Shown in pieces: positions 44,330 through 58,063 of a stretch of DNA of 64,000 nucleotides. The notes under the pieces are model-generated. The model ran no database searches. It saw nothing but the letters and a program-made list of their open reading frames with translations, and was not told where the DNA came from. Position numbers and translations under genes: made by a program. Where the stretch lies: contig CANTFL010000056.1 in NCBI GenBank assembly GCA_947650285.1, positions 186,001-250,000 on the forward strand, read 5' to 3'. Numbering within the stretch: the first letter of the stretch is position 1; the number at the start of each line of letters is the position of its first letter. This DNA is from Hyaloperonospora brassicae (lineage: Eukaryota; Oomycota; Peronosporomycetes; Peronosporales; Peronosporaceae).

Positions 44330-47300
44330 TTGCCTGAAAGTGACTTCGTCAAGACAATCTAGCGTTTGTCAAGCCTACCCGCAACTGGATGGTACGCTAG
44401 TTGTTTGATCTAAGTCCAGTTATGCGTAAATCTTCACGCAATTATCCAAGCTGGATGTGGAATATTTCTGTATTCCGTAAATGTTTACGTTTGTCGCATC
44501 GTATCTAACCCGTTCTGAATATGCAACGATTAGGTAATTGATACGTAATACCTTGACCATTATATATAAATATGGTGGTCAAGGTAAAGCCGATCATATA
44601 TGCACACTAATCGGTGCAATGTGAGTCGGCGCCAAGTCGCTGGAGGTTGATCTAACTTATGTGGAAGTGTAGGTACCACTCGTTCGCATTTCTTTTGTAA
44701 TCTTAAGGATACCAGTGTCCTAAATTTATGCTAGTGCGTCGATATTGTCGGCGCATCCTATAGAAGTAGCCCGTATAGATTAGATAATCGTCCGCTTTCA
44801 AAAGCCGTCGCACCTCTACACGATGGAGGTTTATGAGTCAGTCATAACAAAAGCTTTTTTGCGGCCTGTATCGCATCCATAGCTTCTCTGTAAACACCTT
44901 GTATAGAAAATGACGGCAAGGCAGTAAATAAGCACCTTTTTAAAAGATCAATGTACCTTATACGTCGTCGTACTTTAGAAGAAGGACAGTTGCTGTTTGG
45001 AACTCATTTTTGCCAGTAAATGTCATAACCTTCTTCAGTGATTAAAGTGGTCGCATAAGGTGTGCAAGATGGTCTGCTTAGACCGCTCGAGTCGCGATTG
45101 TTTGATAGAAGTCAATCAAGAGAGAGGAAATAGAGGAACAATTGCATGTTCACATTAAGTACCTTTTATTGTCAAATGGTGTCTCATGTTGCGTTTTTAA
45201 AACGACGACATCGAGTGCCAACACCCGCAGTCAAACGGTCGACTACTTAGCTCATCAAAGAACTTCATCGTGGACAAAGTTTCGCAAAGCGGATCTGATC
45301 CCAACATTTTTGTCCTTATTATTTCTTATGAGAAACGCTAAGACGGTTGGTAAGTGAGTTGGTTTTCAATATAGTGATAAAGTTAAGTGCTTATCAGAAG
45401 AACAAATTCATATCGACGGGTGACGAGTTTTGCAACAAGAATTTACCTATGCTTAAGTTAAACCTTATTGATGAGTCTACTCGGGCGCCGGCGGTAAGTC
45501 GACGATAAGTGTCACAAATTCAATTTTTTGCCTCTAAATGTGGCACTTATTGACGCTAATGACTTATGACCTATAGTAAAACCTTGAAAGCTTTAGGAAC
45601 CCGCAACAGACACTACACCTGGACCACGAACAGAATGATACGTTGTGGGTAAGGCATAAATTGAAGATACCCTAGCCCAGCTCGATTTCCGGCTTGAATT
45701 GTATGAGGCAACTGCTGATCGAAATATTTATAAACAGATTTAAAAGGTGCTCATACATGCAAACATAGCGATGAAAGCTGCGACGGGTATAATATGATGT
45801 AGCAAAATGGGTAAAATTAGGTCAACTACTTTTATTTCCCTCTTCGTGTGGCCCAACGGTTGGACATCTGTACAATAAGTTCGCCTTCGATATCAGTTTA
45901 CGCAGACCGGAGACGCAGCTATGTTCAATCTGCAATATCGATTGTGAAGGCTGATAAAATGGACAGTCTATAGGTCTTTACTGGGTTAAGTTTATATTTA
46001 TTGCTTCGAATCGGATACTTGTTGACTTAACATGCCCCACATAGTATCGGTGGATAGTGAGTTATGTAGAATGCCCCAAATATCTTCTATGATGCAAAAT
46101 ATACACTAACTAGACCTGGAAGATGTAGCTCACACAACATGTGTGCACCACTCCGGCGAGAAGGTTTACAGAGGACCGACAATTTATCGTCGTATCTAAT
46201 ATATATATAATAACTACATGGCTGCTGAATTTAAATTATATCGCTGTCCTATAAAACGCTAAAACTTTGAAGGCCACTTTCGTTTATCCGATATACCTCT
46301 ATCAGATGGACATTAAACAAATAATGAGTATACGAGCCTCTTGTGTCTTAAACGCGTAACAGACGCATTCCGGCCTCCCGCCGAGGCCCTCGTGAGTTAC
46401 TCAAGCAATTAAAAGTTCGTAAAATATATGTTATTCTTCCTTACCGACCACAAAAATTTTGAAATGTAGTTAAAGTAAGCATATTACTCATTAGAAATAC
46501 TTATTCTGGCACTAAAAACATTAGCCTGGAATTCAGTGTGGTAACTGTCAATGTCTTTTCTAACAGATGACATGTCCCCAAATTGTTATGATTAGGCTCT
46601 ACCTTCTCTTATTTTACCTTATACTCTTGCTGTCATTATAATAGAGGCATCCCTCAGCGTAACACATATTGTACAGCAACCATTCTGACCATGTAAGGTA
46701 AATGCGGAATCGCTGAATATGCAATAAATGTTACGTCTCCAGCAAATTTCGGATAGATTGCACACGCGCTTTCATATTACTCGTGCGCTTGTAACCTTTT
46801 GCACCTAATTGACTGTGTACAGCCTACATTGCAAAAATTCGACGCCAATTTTGAATGTAGTAGACACATCCATCGCCTATTACCGAATTGTATCGCATGC
46901 GTGCTCGCAAGTGAGTAAGTAATTCGTTTCACTCGACAGGCTTGTCGCGCTAAGATCCATGCCGCTTCATACCATAAGTTGCGCACAGGTGTAAAAGAAA
47001 TTGCAGATAAACCACAGAAAAACTAACAATACCATATCCGTCCATATCACGGTCGATGCGCCGACCATTCGAGTCACGTCGTCAAACATCTCTTGAAGCC
47101 ACGGTTCATAGCAACGCATAGACGCACATCACCATCGGCGGACTTAATCCACGATATAAAAACGTGTGACTGCAAAAGATTTATACCGCGCGCGACGACA
47201 AAATGTTTGAATTTAAGGAACTAATAGGGCCTACCAGGAAAGTTGTCCACGGCTACGATCGCCGTGACGCAGTCGTTATTGGGCTATACTTATTAATTTT

Positions 47301-47336
47301 TTTCGTTGACCACTACTGATCGTGAGACACCCAGTC
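44330..47336. other. AT-rich stretch, no recognised gene
   Basis: Contains a hairpin with 11-bp arms at 44549-44586 (TACCTTGACCA/TGGTCAAGGTA). ORFs 45142-45357 and 46777-46986 are short and unrecognised. Confidence 0.35.
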
Positions 47337-47813
47337 ATGATACTGGACTATCGGAGCCCAAAACATAAAAAAAATACGTATGATTTGAAACGTCTCGCCC
47401 CTTATTGCATTGTATACATTATCTCAAAGGGCGCCAATGATTTAGAAGTAAAACATGTAGCGTGGTCTAATCGCGCTGAATACGACTCAACCCTAGCAGA
47501 AAATCCGCTGATTAGTGAATGGCGTAAGTGGATCGAAATGTTCGGCAGGCCACAATATAGTCGTCGTCGAGTGTGTTTGATTATTTATGTGCGAGTATAT
47601 ACCCCCATTTCAGCGTATTCCTGTCGCTCACGTCGACTTACAGCTATAAATGTCGCTTTCGTTCGAATTACCTCCACAAACATCGCAAGTGATTCATCCC
47701 TCGCAGATATTGTCGTGTTTGATACCGCCTCGCGCTTAAAATCGTCCTATATCACGATGCCTATCATCATGGCTACGAGGGCTTTTCAAAAATTTAGGAC
47801 GTTTTTGGAATAG
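47337..47813 (+). CDS. Unrecognised ORF, 158 codons from its first ATG
   Basis: From the ATG at 47337 it reads MILDYRSPKHKKNTYDLKRL, then GANDLEVKHVAWSNRAEYDS and SEWRKWIEMFGRPQYSRRR. It then becomes hydrophobic and Ser/Thr-rich and ends FQKFRTFLE. It is the longest ORF in the 42-56 kb region, but I do not recognise a domain and codon bias is not obvious. It could be a remnant of a captured gene. Confidence 0.25.
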   Translation: MILDYRSPKHKKNTYDLKRLAPYCIVYIISKGANDLEVKHVAWSNRAEYDSTLAENPLISEWRKWIEMFGRPQYSRRRVCLIIYVRVYTPISAYSCRSRRLTAINVAFVRITSTNIASDSSLADIVVFDTASRLKSSYITMPIIMATRAFQKFRTFLE

Positions 47814-50800
47814 AGTACTATGATACAAGCGAGATACATCGTTGTCCTTTGCATGGAAGAAGAACACGCATAAACAATTTCTATGTGGTTTCGCTTCCAC
47901 CAGCGGCCGCCGATACGTCGCAATTTTCCTCGCCTTCTCGTCAATTTAACGTCGATCCTATTTGCAAATTTTTAGTGGGGTATCATCATTATTGTGTACG
48001 TCTATGAATCGACGGTGGAGGTGAAAACTGAGAATATCTTAAGCTTATAATCTCTGCGTGACTACGAGAACTGGAGATGCGGACAAACTAACAAATCTTT
48101 ATCTAATTTACCCACGCTATCTTTCAGATACCGACAAGGAAGATGCGAAAGTTCACTAGTAACTGCCACGGCTTTTACATAGCGAATTATATGCTTGAAG
48201 CTGTAAAATGAGGTTCTGATAGATTTAACGTGGTATGTCGCGTTCAAGGCCTTCTGTACCCGCCAAAAGTAAAAGTTTTTTTTGCTGCGAAATGGCCGCA
48301 CTAGCCGCCGTATTTCTACACGAGCACCTACCTTCGTGACGAGACTGTGCCTTTTAAGAAGCGAATCCAAATCATATAGCGCTATCAGGTATAGATAAAT
48401 AGTCGTTTATAGAGTGAGGGTGAGGGATGACCAGAATTGCTTTTTATTGGTAATTAGTGCGCGTATTAGTTGTGTTAGCTGTCAGGAACATTCAATTCGA
48501 TATGATTGATGAATAATCATTTGTTTAAATTAACACTTTCGAGGCTATACATGAAAAAAGTATACATTACGATAGGGATACTATTCATGGGAGTCTAAAT
48601 CATAAATGATCGCGATACAATTTTAGGTGATCTACACAAAGCAAAGCTGTCGATTAAATAAATGAAAAAGACTTCAAAATGGTCTACATGTTCAAAACGT
48701 AGTATCACTTGGTGGTCTCACCACTCTTCACAGCATCCTATGCCGCCTATATAACCTGTTCACCCGCTTCGAAGGCAAATCATCTTTTTTCTATAGCTTG
48801 TCTTTTCTCCTCGGCCCTGTCATTTATCGCGTGCTTTTAAATTTGTTTCTTTAAGTTACTGCTAGTAAAATAGGCAATTCTGCAAGGAATTCTTGACGCT
48901 TCATCCTTTTTTTAAATTTGCCTAGCCGTTCGAGTGTGTTCCTATACATGTACTATATTATTAGCGTCTTAAACGTAGATATAGTTATTTAGTTTGTGCG
49001 AAAGTGGGTATGGCTTGTAGTAATAAAACAACTTAATGTTTTTGTAAAAGTTTAAAGCGTGAACGCTTTACATAATTTATATACGTTGCGAATAAAACTC
49101 TATGACATGAAGAAATTAATATAAATTTCACGAACCCACCGACTGCAAAAGGCCTTCGAGTTTGGGTGCGCCGACGACTTAAAAAACGACTAATAATCGC
49201 TTCAATATCCTTAAAGAAGACTCGCCGAATCGCCAATGTTTGCGTAATTATCAGGATAAGGAAAATATTTATTACGCTTATGATTCACCGTTGCTGCTTC
49301 ATCAAGTCGACATTCTTCTACAGGAATTTGAGCCTACTTTTTTCGGATTTCCGATTCAATCAAGAGATTTCAAAGGATTTCAGAGGTTAATCTCATATTC
49401 GATCGAGGCACAACCTACCAATAGCAAACTTATGCAACAAATAATGCTGTAGCTACAAAACAGCATATATTATTGTTACCTTGACTCTTTTAAGTGGTGT
49501 GAAAGAATTATCGTCAATCATGTTGCGGTATACCGATGTTGAGCGGACAATGTGAAGATTTTCCTAAAGCTTTCGATGGGCAATAAGTCACTCTTTCTAT
49601 TGTACGTAGAACGCGGTGGGCTAACCTTAGTACGGTAACCTTATAGTCTAGATATTATGGGAACAAATTTGTGAGATCCGGCAGCGTTGTAAGTCTAACT
49701 CTATCACGAGACAAAATACTCGTTAAATGAGTTGTACCTCGCTGTGAAAAGGTAATTTGTTGCTGAGAACCTCCCACCAAACTTGCGAGATAAAACTTAT
49801 CACCTCAAACCAGCTCATTTTAAGAGCTTGATCAATTATACCAGTAACATATATGTCAAATGTATTTGCAACTAATTAGATTCACAAACACGACTGAAAT
49901 ATTATTTATCGACGGGAAAATCAACAATATTTAGCAATCTTTTACAGACGTTAGGCGAATTTTCGATGCAACTACTATTGCGATTTATTTCGAGCGCATA
50001 TGTGGGGTTATTATAAAAATTAAGCCGCTATATCTCTTCTCTTAGTGCACATATTGTGGCTGGAATATATTGCGCCTGGTTCAATGTTATCCGACATTGC
50101 TCGGCTTTTATAAATCTTCATCGTAAATTTTTATATCAATCAAGTCGTCTTAATAGACCCAAGTGCGCGTCCTGTCAAATTTGGGGCATCACATTGAATA
50201 ATGTTACAAGCTTTAGGACACGTTAGCATTTTAAAATACCCGATACCATCATGATCGTGCGAAATATTCATGTTTTAAGATTTTACCGCTCAAAACGTTT
50301 ATGAAGAAAAATTTTTGATTTGAAAAAGCGGTCACCACAACGTCACATGAATAGATCACACCAATAAGTGGAATTAATTTCGCTAATTACTTTCAAAGAC
50401 TTAGCTGTCAAACATGTTTTTAATGATCTCTATGCCTCCCATTTCATGCTTAATTTGGAATTCTCATGCGACTTAGATGTACCAAAATTTGTTCAATGTG
50501 TCATTTTAATTGTAATATTACAACAAACTCTGTTAGACGGCGCCAACGCCATATATATAAAGAATATAGGAAACGTTGCAAGCATTCCCTATATAATATT
50601 ACACTTGTAGGACGTTTCCGTCTACGGGCGGTGAATTTTTACCTTTCATAACGTCATATCGCCAAACCGTAGTTTACTGTCATGGACCAATCACTTAGTG
50701 GCGCAAGCATCACCTGTCATTTAAAAATGAGTGAAATTACAGGTCAAAGCGCTCAAATAGATTATTATCATATTCTTTCTAATTTGTAAGCACCAGAGGC

Positions 50801-51415
50801 ACATATTACGTAATGATAAATGTTGTAGTTATTGTGACAAGTGTCTTCCTTAAATTGGTCTTGAGAAAGAAGTTTCAGTCAAATTTTGGATCGTTTCAAA
50901 GTGCTTCCTTAGTAAGAATAGCAGTGTTACTGCCCTCGCATCATCCCGTTTTGTTCGAGACCGCTACGAAGTCTGGCGCTTTACCAAGGAACCGTCCGCT
51001 TCGTCGTTTATTCGTTCAGTTAAATAAAAAGTATTTTCACAAGTGCGTCCCAAAAATCTTTACCGCAAAGGATTGAGATTTTTGAAACACTTGAGTGTCG
51101 GATATTATTGTCATAATTGAAAAAGACTCACGCACAATATAAGTATTTATGGGCGAGATAATTTGCTTCGGATGCTCAAAAATTCTGTCGGGTTGTATTG
51201 TGCATTTTTCCATAGTCTTCAAACAGCCAATCGGACCTATATTATGTTTATGTGCATCGATGCGCTATTTTTAAGTGAAGGAATGTATGTGCAATAAAAA
51301 AATCAATTTTGGTCAAATATGCTTGAATGGTTATCCACTGGAATACAGATTTGTACACTAAGTTTTGTACGTCGATTGAGACATATCAGTGGTGCATTGC
51401 TTGTATGAGTCTTGA
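47814..51415. other. AT-rich stretch, no recognised gene
   Basis: Short ORFs: 48062-48370 on - (102 codons, Lys/Arg-rich, unrecognised), 49166-49452 on + in two frames (one reads KENIYYAYDSPLLLHQVDIL, unrecognised), 50368-50610 and 50813-51076 on +. I cannot support any of these as genes. Confidence 0.35.
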
Positions 51416-51607
51416 TTGAATGCATGGCATTTGGTCGGGCTCGATGCATTTTCTACTTCCACAGTTATTAAGTTAACGCATGTCCATAAAAATGCATATA
51501 AAATTGAACTCATATCTTGTGAAGAGCATTTGAGACATCCAACTACCGTGTTTAACGTCTACAGAGATAATAATTTCACGCACATCTACAAAGGTATTAG
51601 TTTTTAA
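51416..51607 (+). pseudogene. Possible integrase C-terminal fragment
   Basis: A 63-codon ORF with KLTHVHKNAYKIELISCEEH and RHPTTVFNVYRDNNF. The NAYKxEL...HPxFNV pattern is that of the integrase C-terminal module of gypsy elements (NAYxLELP, HPVFNVSxL). Very short and in an AT-rich setting, so the match is uncertain. Confidence 0.3.
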
Positions 51608-54600
51608 GCAAAGATATAGACATTTTTGTGCATACCAATTCCACAAAGAATTTTTTGTTTCTTATCAAAAATGAAAATTATCGCTATGTGGACGAAAGTA
51701 AGATCATTAAATGACTTATGAGGTTCTCTGGTCTAGCAAGCTAAAATCATCTCTACACCTATCCAATTCACCACATTTTTGTGCCTTTTGTCTTTGTCAA
51801 AAAAAAATTTAAAAAAAGTCAGGACTGAAGAATCAAATAGATGCCTTTGTACGGCTGAAGGCTGCCTATAAATGCTCCTGCGTTGATACCGATTGAAAAT
51901 TTTACGTCCATTTTGTTTTAACAGCTTTTGCATATAGAGCCTGCATAAGTGCTGATTTTTCTAAATTTTAGACCGGCATGACTAATATAAGCCTTTCAGT
52001 GTAAAGGGCTTGTGTAAAATTGAGCTGAAGCGGCCTGCTCACGAACATGATCTTTTTGCTATCATGGCTAGGGTCGGCATATGCTTTCTTAATTGTTTAA
52101 GTCCTCACTTTATTACCGAAATTGACAATAGCGACTGTTCCTGGCTGCTATATAACCACTAAAGTCTCTTTCATGCTAGCTCGGTATATAACAAATTTGC
52201 CCAGTATACGTTTCTTTATCACAGCATCGCCGATGCTCATGGATTATTCGTCGCTGAACTCTCGCAACAGCCATTAGCCTCTGTTGCACATCTCGTAAAT
52301 TAATAGACATCTAAATTTATTTGTCAGTAACTTGGTGCGCGTTTAGGAAGATCTCTTTTGGTGCCCGCTCCCCCGCTAAAAACTACTTCGACAAAGAAGT
52401 TTCCGCTCTACTTATTACGTTATATGTTAAAACGCCACTTAAAGTTCGAGAGATCTATCAACAATTTTACGCAAAAATTCTGATTTAAAGAAGCCTTACA
52501 CGATGTGGAAGCAAAAATCATTCTTTGCTTAACAAGACCTATTTATGTTCGTACGCTCCGCAAATAGGATTGCACGGCTTTGTGACTTATGATAAAACGC
52601 TTTTGAACCCAAGAATATTTTTAATACCTCGACTTGCCTATCGCTGCCCAAACCTGGCAACCACAGAGAATAACTACGTATATCTCAATGGTATCATCGT
52701 GTAATAATAATTTATAACACGAAGATCGTATAATAAATCATGCGAGACCTGTGCACTAAACAATATAACATTTAGCGTAAAAACGAGTAATTTTTTTATT
52801 CCAATACCCAATGTATGTCGGATCTCAATATATTTAATCTCAAAACTTCCAAAACTGAACAAGTTCAAACCCACTTTGTCGGTCGTCCATAAATTTCCAA
52901 AACGCACGCCTAGTCCTGCTTTACACGGCCAGGATGATGCACACGCAATATAAACAGTAATTCTGGATGCTTTCATTTGTTAACTTGGTCTAACCGAAGT
53001 CATAATTTGTGATAAAAATACCAATTTTACCTACACCCTTTAAATAATAGCTAATATAAAATACAGGAATAATGCTGAGGAAGAAAACCCCTACCGCGCT
53101 TGAGCTGATAGACACCGCGAGCGACAAGCATTAGTGGTAAAAAGATACCCGTCGATGCATAATTTAGTGGAACAGATTGGCGTCGAGTAATTATGAAGCT
53201 TCGAGCTTGCATATGCTACGCTTGATGGAGCATTGACGGAAATTGTTCACGTTAAAATCGATACGGGAAGATTAACACTTTATTTCTCGTAAAATTGTCC
53301 ATACATATTGTTTGAAAAAGTAAATTGACGTACAAGCGGATAAATAGGCTGCAACAAAGAGATAGATCTTTTTAAGATCTCACGAATTGTCTGAAAGCTA
53401 ACGCGACCCGAAAATCGTACACCCACCTAAAACGCCGATTCTATTAGACCGAATAATATATTGGAGACTAAGTAGTGCTTGATACACGTAAAATCTACTC
53501 CATATATGCCGCCAAAGACGTGGCAAGAAAACGAGAAAATTATGCGACACAAAAAGTGAAATGATTTTTTATAATCGAAATGGTCAACCATCGTGTGAAT
53601 AGATTGGGCAAACCACACAAAAGTAAAAGAATGCATGCAATATTTATCGTCGATGTTCTATTAAAGAACGTGTAAACTCATGAATAATTTGACAAATGTC
53701 TGATACTAATTATGTCCGAATTAGTTGACAATGACACAGCAATTACATTACCATTGATTTAAAGACTTATGTGAACAACAAATTATTCGCCAATCACACT
53801 GAATAATATTTGTAGAACGGTAATTAGAAACAGAAGCAAGCTAATATATTATAGTCGTCCCATCTCCAATTGGTAGGATTTGTCACCGACTGTAATCAGC
53901 ATCAACGAAATAATAATTTGAAGCAAAAGTCAGGTCTACTCATTTGGACCTTTTGATGGCCGATGATTCGTATAAAAATGTACAGGAACACTCAACCCTC
54001 TCTGTACGAGACAACTTTGTGCCCAATTTTTACAGCGTGTCTTACAAAAAGTCTCTCATAGATAATCTGAAATGACGATGTTGCATGACATTTTCTAAAG
54101 CGGGCCCCGCCTATTATAATGAAATGAAACGTTTTTATACTATATGAAGTCTCTCATGTCGAGCTGTTTCGCCCTAGCAAGCCGATTTTTTTGCGAATAA
54201 CCGACGACATCTTTTTTAGATCTGAATGTATGATTTGCGTGTCCTCATCTAAGCGTATAAAGTACGAACGCAAAAGAACGCAAAAGAACGCAGCACTTGA
54301 TTGCTTCTTTTGCCCTGACAGGTGCTTGATCTCCGTCGCTTTCGACTCCCGCGGGCTTTACTTCTGCTTCAATCAGATCTTCTCCTTCTTCTTAAATCTA
54401 GCTCGTGGTCCTTGCTTTTGACATACTTATCCACGCAAACATTTACACCAATCTTTTAGAAACATATCAGCCAAATTGCAGCAGCCTTCTTAGAAGGCGA
54501 GGCTGGACTGTCGAAAGTCGTTTTGAGCACGCGAAAGATCGCAACCTTAGGCGCTTCGATGATCCCACATTTAATACAGAAACTTCGAATAATCGCCCCG

Positions 54601-56272
54601 TCAATTTTGCATCAGCTCTCAGCTGCAAACTGCGTACACTGTGATCTATGTTTGCTTCTATCAGGTCCATGCGCCATCGCATAAAAAGCTTATTGTAGCG
54701 AGATTTAAGCGATCGGATGATACCTATATACCATATATATAGGTGAGAAGATTAATATAGATTAAAGAAGCACATATTAAAATAATAAGATTAATGCCTA
54801 CCTGCATCGAGCGGTCGGTTAGTAAAAGTCATGCTTGGTAGAAAAAATACCACACGACCGCTGTTAAGTTTTCGTTCTACCTCGTGACTGGAAGCAATTT
54901 CGATAAGTAGCAGGGCTTTACTCCCATGCATTCGAAAATTAAATTGATGCAGCCACTTTATAAAATAGTTACAGTCATCTAGGCGTTTATTTTCGCAACT
55001 TATATGATGCCACGCTTCTCGATCACCACACCCTTAAATCACCGTGGCGTTTTGAATTTCCTGATAATTATGGGCATCGGGTTTCAGAGTCACTTGCGTT
55101 GCAGCACAAAGCACCCGTTACTCGTTACTTAAGGGTCTTCTTTCTGGTTTTTCAAACCGTGGATAGGGTTTTCTTAGGTGACAAGTTGTAAAATTAAAAT
55201 GAAACACATCACTAAGAAAATGTTATTCAATCAGAGATCGGATCTCGACTTTGCTGCTTGTACATACTCAATACATGAGCTCTCGCTCTCGCCTATCAAA
55301 GTGCGGCTTCAAATGTTGTTCCGCTTCTCGAAACTCTGGAGCCAGCCTATGAAAATATTGAGACCGTGATCTTCGATATCATGTCTCACTCTCAGTCGGT
55401 CTGCTTATCACAGGACCAGATCTTTGGACAACTCGTCGCTCTAGCGTTCGAGAAATCAGATTTTAGCAGCTCTTTCTCGAACTCGGGATGCTTTGCAAGT
55501 CACTTCTTTTTACATTACGGTTAAATCCCTTAAAGTTAATTTCTCTCATGGCCATGGGCCAACACGCCGTTAACTTACTAATGATGTGATGGAACTGAAT
55601 GCTCACATAGTTATGAACTTCGTAAAAGCGTGTATTTGGGCGTTTTTTTAGTGTTGATAGACCTTGTAATCCTGCTTAAAAGACATGGATACGCTTTTTG
55701 TTGAACTCATTAGTTGTACGGGCTTGTTATTCTTGGGTGAACATGATGTATCAGTGGTGTAGTCGAGTATGTACAAGTTCAATTTCATCTCTCCCTATTT
55801 ATTGCCTTAAGTAGTTATTACATTTCGTCTTCTGTATCTGTCGTCATGAAGTCATAAGTAATATGGGCTTCATACGCTCGCTTATTATGACATGCTCCAT
55901 ATCGTTTTCTAGGTCATGTCTGTGGTTCCATGACGTTGCAGAAAAGGTTGAAGCCATATCTTCGGCTAGAACAACTGCCACATCATATGCCAATTATCTA
56001 ATTAAGCATTAAAAGTAGAGGTAGAGAGTCATATAAAGAGGTTTCTCACCACAAATGAGCGAATGTTTTCGTGACCTATATATTACTTGCTTATAGAGAC
56101 AACTGCATACAACTTCCTATATAGGTTGGGAGTTGGCGTCACTGAGACTCTTTTGTAGAGAGTGTCTCTTAAAAAGTGTGACTTATTGAGAGATGTGAAT
56201 GCACTACACTATACTAAAAGTAAATTGAATCGCATTTTGCTAAGATTTTATATAATATACGGATCGCCTTTT
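51608..56272. other. AT-rich stretch, no recognised gene
   Basis: ORFs 52674-52976 (-), 54191-54421 and 54405-54644 (+) and 55178-55369 (+) are unrecognised and short. A short tandem pair (AACGCAAAAG repeated) lies near 54267-54290. Confidence 0.35.
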
Positions 56273-57471
56273 GTGGAGAAGCGCAGAAGAAGAATGATGG
56301 AAAGTGTGGATCGCACCTACCGTATTAAGTGCGAGATCGATTTGATTGGTAAAGTGCGCTCAGAGATAGGCCCGTTGGCACGAATGATAGGATCACGCGG
56401 TGAATGACAGAAAACAATTGTGAAAATATGCGGATTATTCTACCTAACGGTCAAGAGGAGCATAGTCAAGGATCGAGGACTGACCGATCACGATCCGCGA
56501 TCAAGGGCTTGGGTCACCAAATCACCAGGACCGGATCGCTTAAAGGGTGAACATCAACTGGAATGCTGGATCATTCACGACAATGGAAAATAGGTAAATA
56601 TGGAAGCAAGCTGAAAGAGTGGATCTTTAAGATCATCAAACATGCGGGGTCTCAAAAGTAACGGCGATCCGACGGTGGATGCCCGATCAGAGACTCGAGA
56701 GATTGATTACGATCAACCCTGGGAGTGTGATGTTTGATTGTGTGGACACATAATTGTGCGGGCACATAATTGGTGTGGATCACAGACCGCAATCCACTAC
56801 CCAAACGTTTCACCCCTAGCGATCCACCACCTAGCGACCCACTCCCTAGCGGTCCGCTACGAAGTATCTGCTGTAGACCACATGATACACGAGGCCAATT
56901 ACATAGACAGGCGATACGCAACAGTGATCTAGCGAACAGATAGGCATAGTCATAGATTTTGGGTTTGACTGTTTGACATTAAACAGAATTGGATTTGCAA
57001 CGAAAGACACGCGTCGACTTCTTTCGGGCAAGAAATTTGGACTCCCTTTAAATAGAGAGTCACCCACGTCTTTACAAACTTTGCCTTTGGATTGTTTGGC
57101 CAGGCAAAACACCAATTCTCACCCCCCAAACTGCGATCGGACGCAGCGAGCCGAATATTTCAGATTCATGATCGCAAGACGTCTCAAGAGGTCAGACGAC
57201 TCGCAAATTAAGCATAAACTTTGGATACAGGCAACTCTAAGTGCGCGCCCAAGTGTAATTGCGAACGAGTGAGGAAATTCACTCCATCCACCCCACGTTT
57301 GACCAGGTGAAGAATTTCCACCTTATCAACCCATACCCCCTAAACGGTCAAGTCCAGCTTCAACTTAGGTCGACCAAGAAGAGTGCAACCCGCCCCACCG
57401 ACTGGTGCACAAGGTGAGCAAGAGGATACAGAGCACAGAATCGGGGTGCCCCCTATGTTAGTCGGTCGTCC
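56273..57471 (+). repeat. Gypsy A 3' end (internal tail plus LTR), copy 2
   Basis: Second copy of 5538-6767 in the same orientation. It starts abruptly at GTGGAGAAGCGCAGAAG, with unrelated AT-rich sequence upstream, so the rest of the element is missing. The LTR part starts near 56726 (TGTGATGTTTGATTGTGTGG). The AGCGATCC tandem part is shorter here than in copy 1. Confidence 0.7.
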
Positions 57472-58063
57472 GTGCGCCTGTATCGAATCGAGATTACAAA
57501 GAATCTATGATAAACGCTTAAGCACAAAAGCCTGCTGCCATGTCTTGACCGCACTACGTGCTCGAGGCTTCGATGAGCGAAGAGCCAAAAGAGGCGCCAC
57601 AGAGAATGATCGGGTTTTAAGGCGTCAACATTTAAAGCTGCGTTGCCTGCTTTTAACAACGTGTTGTGGATCTGCACGCTTTGATCAGTGCGGTACGTCT
57701 TCCTTTAGTCTCCACGCGCGTCTATTTTGTTGATGACGACATACTCGAACCAGCAGTGCCGTCAGCTACAACAAAGCTGGATGAAATGCAAGATTCCAAA
57801 GTTTTCGAATTCAATCGACTACACGATCATCAGCAGCGAATGATGAATATCCCGAAGCCATTATCCACCGACTTTGGTTTGCTTTCAGTACACTCAAGCG
57901 CGTCAGCGCAACTCCGATTTATGTTGTACCTAGTCTGCGCGCTACAAATACTGCACGTACGTCTAAATTTTGCGCGTGTTAATAGTTTTCGAAATATGTA
58001 ATGTTCATTGATAATTGTAAAGGAGAATAAAAAATGACATAAAAGTACTGAGTGAGGCGGCGA
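57472..58063 (+). other. Unrecognised ORFs after gypsy A copy 2
   Basis: Two + ORFs, one ending at 57733 and one at 57666-58001 (starts LHALISAVRLPLVSTRVYFV, then DDDILEPAVPSATTKLDEMQ). The sequence is less AT-rich than its left neighbours and looks like decayed coding DNA, perhaps host exons, but I do not recognise it. Confidence 0.25.

Noticed and set aside
54267..54290. Tandem repeat AACGCAAAAG
   Set aside because: Only two short units. No more than chance duplication.
42153..56272. Small ORFs of 60-100 codons as genes
   Set aside because: In AT-rich DNA of this length such ORFs are expected by chance. None showed a domain, except the tentative ones listed.
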